A DNA stretch of 64,000 bases from Pardosa pseudoannulata (lineage: Eukaryota > Arthropoda > Arachnida > Araneae > Lycosidae), in assembly GCA_032207245.1 (NCBI GenBank), contig CM063500.1, forward strand, positions 62,685,875 to 62,749,874. Direction: 5' to 3'. A program made the translations under genes and the position numbers. Shown here piece by piece: positions 62,101 to 64,000 of this stretch. Position 1 is the first letter of the stretch. The number at the start of each line of letters is the position of its first letter. A model generated the notes under the pieces. It searched no databases, had not been told where the DNA came from, and saw only the letters and a program-made list of their open reading frames with translations.

Positions 62101-63560
62101 AAACCCACTCATGGGATTGTAATAATATATTACAGCCCAACACCTTCTATCCCTTCAGTGGGCAGACAAACTGAGGACCAAGAATAAATGGGAAGCAAAC
62201 ACTAGGGGCTATGCGTAAGGTTGACCACCTAACCGGACATATACTTCGTACCTCAGGGCTCTTTTATTTGGAAACGGAGATTGGTACAAATTGGGCTGTA
62301 GCGCTGAGGAGTTTAGTTTAAAGAGAAAACAACTAGTGTTACATTAACTGTTTACGATCCAGCAATATTGTATAGCAAACACATATTTTAGAAATTAAAC
62401 TCCACAAACATATATAAATACATGTATGCATGCCTATAAACATTGTATCGGATTTATAAATTATAGATGATGTTCACTACTTCATAGTTAATTATATGTC
62501 ATTGTACTTTACAATTCTTTGGTTTTTCGATTATCTATAAACAAAAAGCAAATAACTAAAATCTCTAAAACAATAAATTTAGAAACATGTTAGATTATGA
62601 AAATATCTAATGACCTTATTTCCTTAAAATAACTCTAACAAGAGATGAACAGTTCGACCTTAAACAATCCCACTGTGTAACCTTTGAAATATCCACTCGC
62701 TATTGTTTTTTCTTAAATCCTTATTTACCGGAGGAAAAATGATTTATAATAGAAACAGGTTTTTTATGTAGTAACATCATTCCTCTGACACGGCTGACAG
62801 ACTGTAAGTTTGTAAGCTGTTATCAATCATTTGAAATTGGGAAAAGTTTAACTTTCATCTAATTTATTTACATAGAGTTTATTGGAGTGTTAACCTCTGG
62901 TATCCAGTAATACGCATTTAAAAGGCACCAAACCTTTAGGTAATTTGTGTTCGCTCAGCGTGAATATTTTTGTTTCCAAGCCTGCTATATGCTTTTTTTC
63001 ACTACTGTATAACGAAAGGAGGCTTAACTTATTCTTTGAGCACTTTATTAATCTGTAGAATAAATAAGACACTCGAATTTGAATGCATATTCAATGCACA
63101 TTATACTCTTTCGCGTAAGAATGTTGTATATGCCCTGACATGCAAGAAAACTGGTCTCTCTATATATTTCTTTATATTGTGACTATGTATCTCCGTATTA
63201 ACTTTTTTTACGTCTCTTTATTAATGACTGTCATTTTTACTATCACATGTGATAGGAAAAGGATGTGACGAAAATATGTAATGGAAATGAGTGTTGCGTG
63301 ACCTCATACACACAATATCACCTAGTCAGTTACCAAATTTGGCAAGTAAAAGTGATTTCTCTTCTAATTAGCGATTAAATTAGTCTTCTATTATTTTAGT
63401 TTATTTTGTATAAAACGACATAGTCGATTGGAATTTTTTTTCTATACAGAATATAGAAAAAATATCTGGGGGTGGACGAGGGTTTACGCTGGGTTGAGTT
63501 GCACAGGACCGAGATTATATGTGCACATAAATACATTTATATGTAAATACATCATACACA
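59111..63560. other. Right-hand spacer, no supported gene
   Basis: Frames of 60-78 codons occur on both strands (59948-60184, 60866-61093, 62890-63182) without family resemblance. 61550-61860 and 62090-62320 are less AT-rich than their surroundings and may be old transposon pieces, but I cannot place them. Confidence 0.4.
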
Positions 63561-63574
63561 CATACATGTATGCA

Positions 63575-63991
<417 letters not shown>

Positions 63992-64000
63992 GGGAAATTT

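Overview
The window is eukaryotic nuclear DNA from an arachnid, most likely a spider. It is very AT-rich, has introns with GT..AG borders, TATA-box promoters and AATAAA polyadenylation signals, and is crowded with tRNA-derived SINEs, decayed transposons and microsatellites. The only convincing host genes are five paralogous cuticle-protein genes. They match the chitin-binding Rebers-Riddiford (RR, chitin_bind_4) type with a Gly/Tyr-rich tail, as in the adult-specific rigid cuticular proteins known from orb-weaving spiders. I cannot name the species from sequence alone.

Layout: all five genes lie on the minus strand in tandem, at about 5.9-9.9, 20.3-25.3, 34.9-38.3, 43.2-47.1 and 52.9-56.5 kb. 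Each has the same three-exon plan. Exon 1 holds only 12 coding bases (M-I-C-K). Exon 2 holds 48-51 bases that complete the signal peptide. Exon 3 holds the RR domain and the repeated Gly/Tyr tail. All introns are phase 0. The predicted proteins are 176-184 aa and nearly identical, while the introns are almost unrelated. Each promoter has a TATA box and, just upstream, a conserved block of about 75 bp. Two broken 3' ends of further copies sit at 19.6-20.05 kb, just downstream of gene 2.

Between and inside the genes the sequence is mobile and repetitive. Tandem arrays with unrelated monomers occur at 0.08-0.6 kb (179 bp), 6.8-7.6 kb (127 bp), 12.4-16.1 kb (about 368 bp), 22.0-23.3 kb (154 bp), 23.3-24.1 kb (about 255 bp), 38.9-39.8 kb (145 bp), 56.9-57.6 kb (44 bp) and 58.1-59.1 kb (about 397 bp). 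Transposon remains include a BEL/Pao fragment, a mariner-like element with inverted repeats and a dead transposase, two non-LTR retrotransposon fragments, an internally deleted piggyBac-like element, TTAA-flanked MITEs, two fold-back elements, an LTR-like repeat pair and at least three SINE types. Several long (TA)n tracts and a 1.16-kb segment almost without C complete the picture.

Together the five genes probably supply near-identical structural proteins of hard cuticle under shared transcriptional control. I found no new defence or enzymatic system. The most notable signals are the shared promoter block, the open reading frame repeated through the 368-bp satellite, the TTAA-MITE whose 44-bp subterminal unit has expanded to about 15 copies, and the broken gene ends that record copy loss. 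All alignments were made by eye, so repeat boundaries are approximate.
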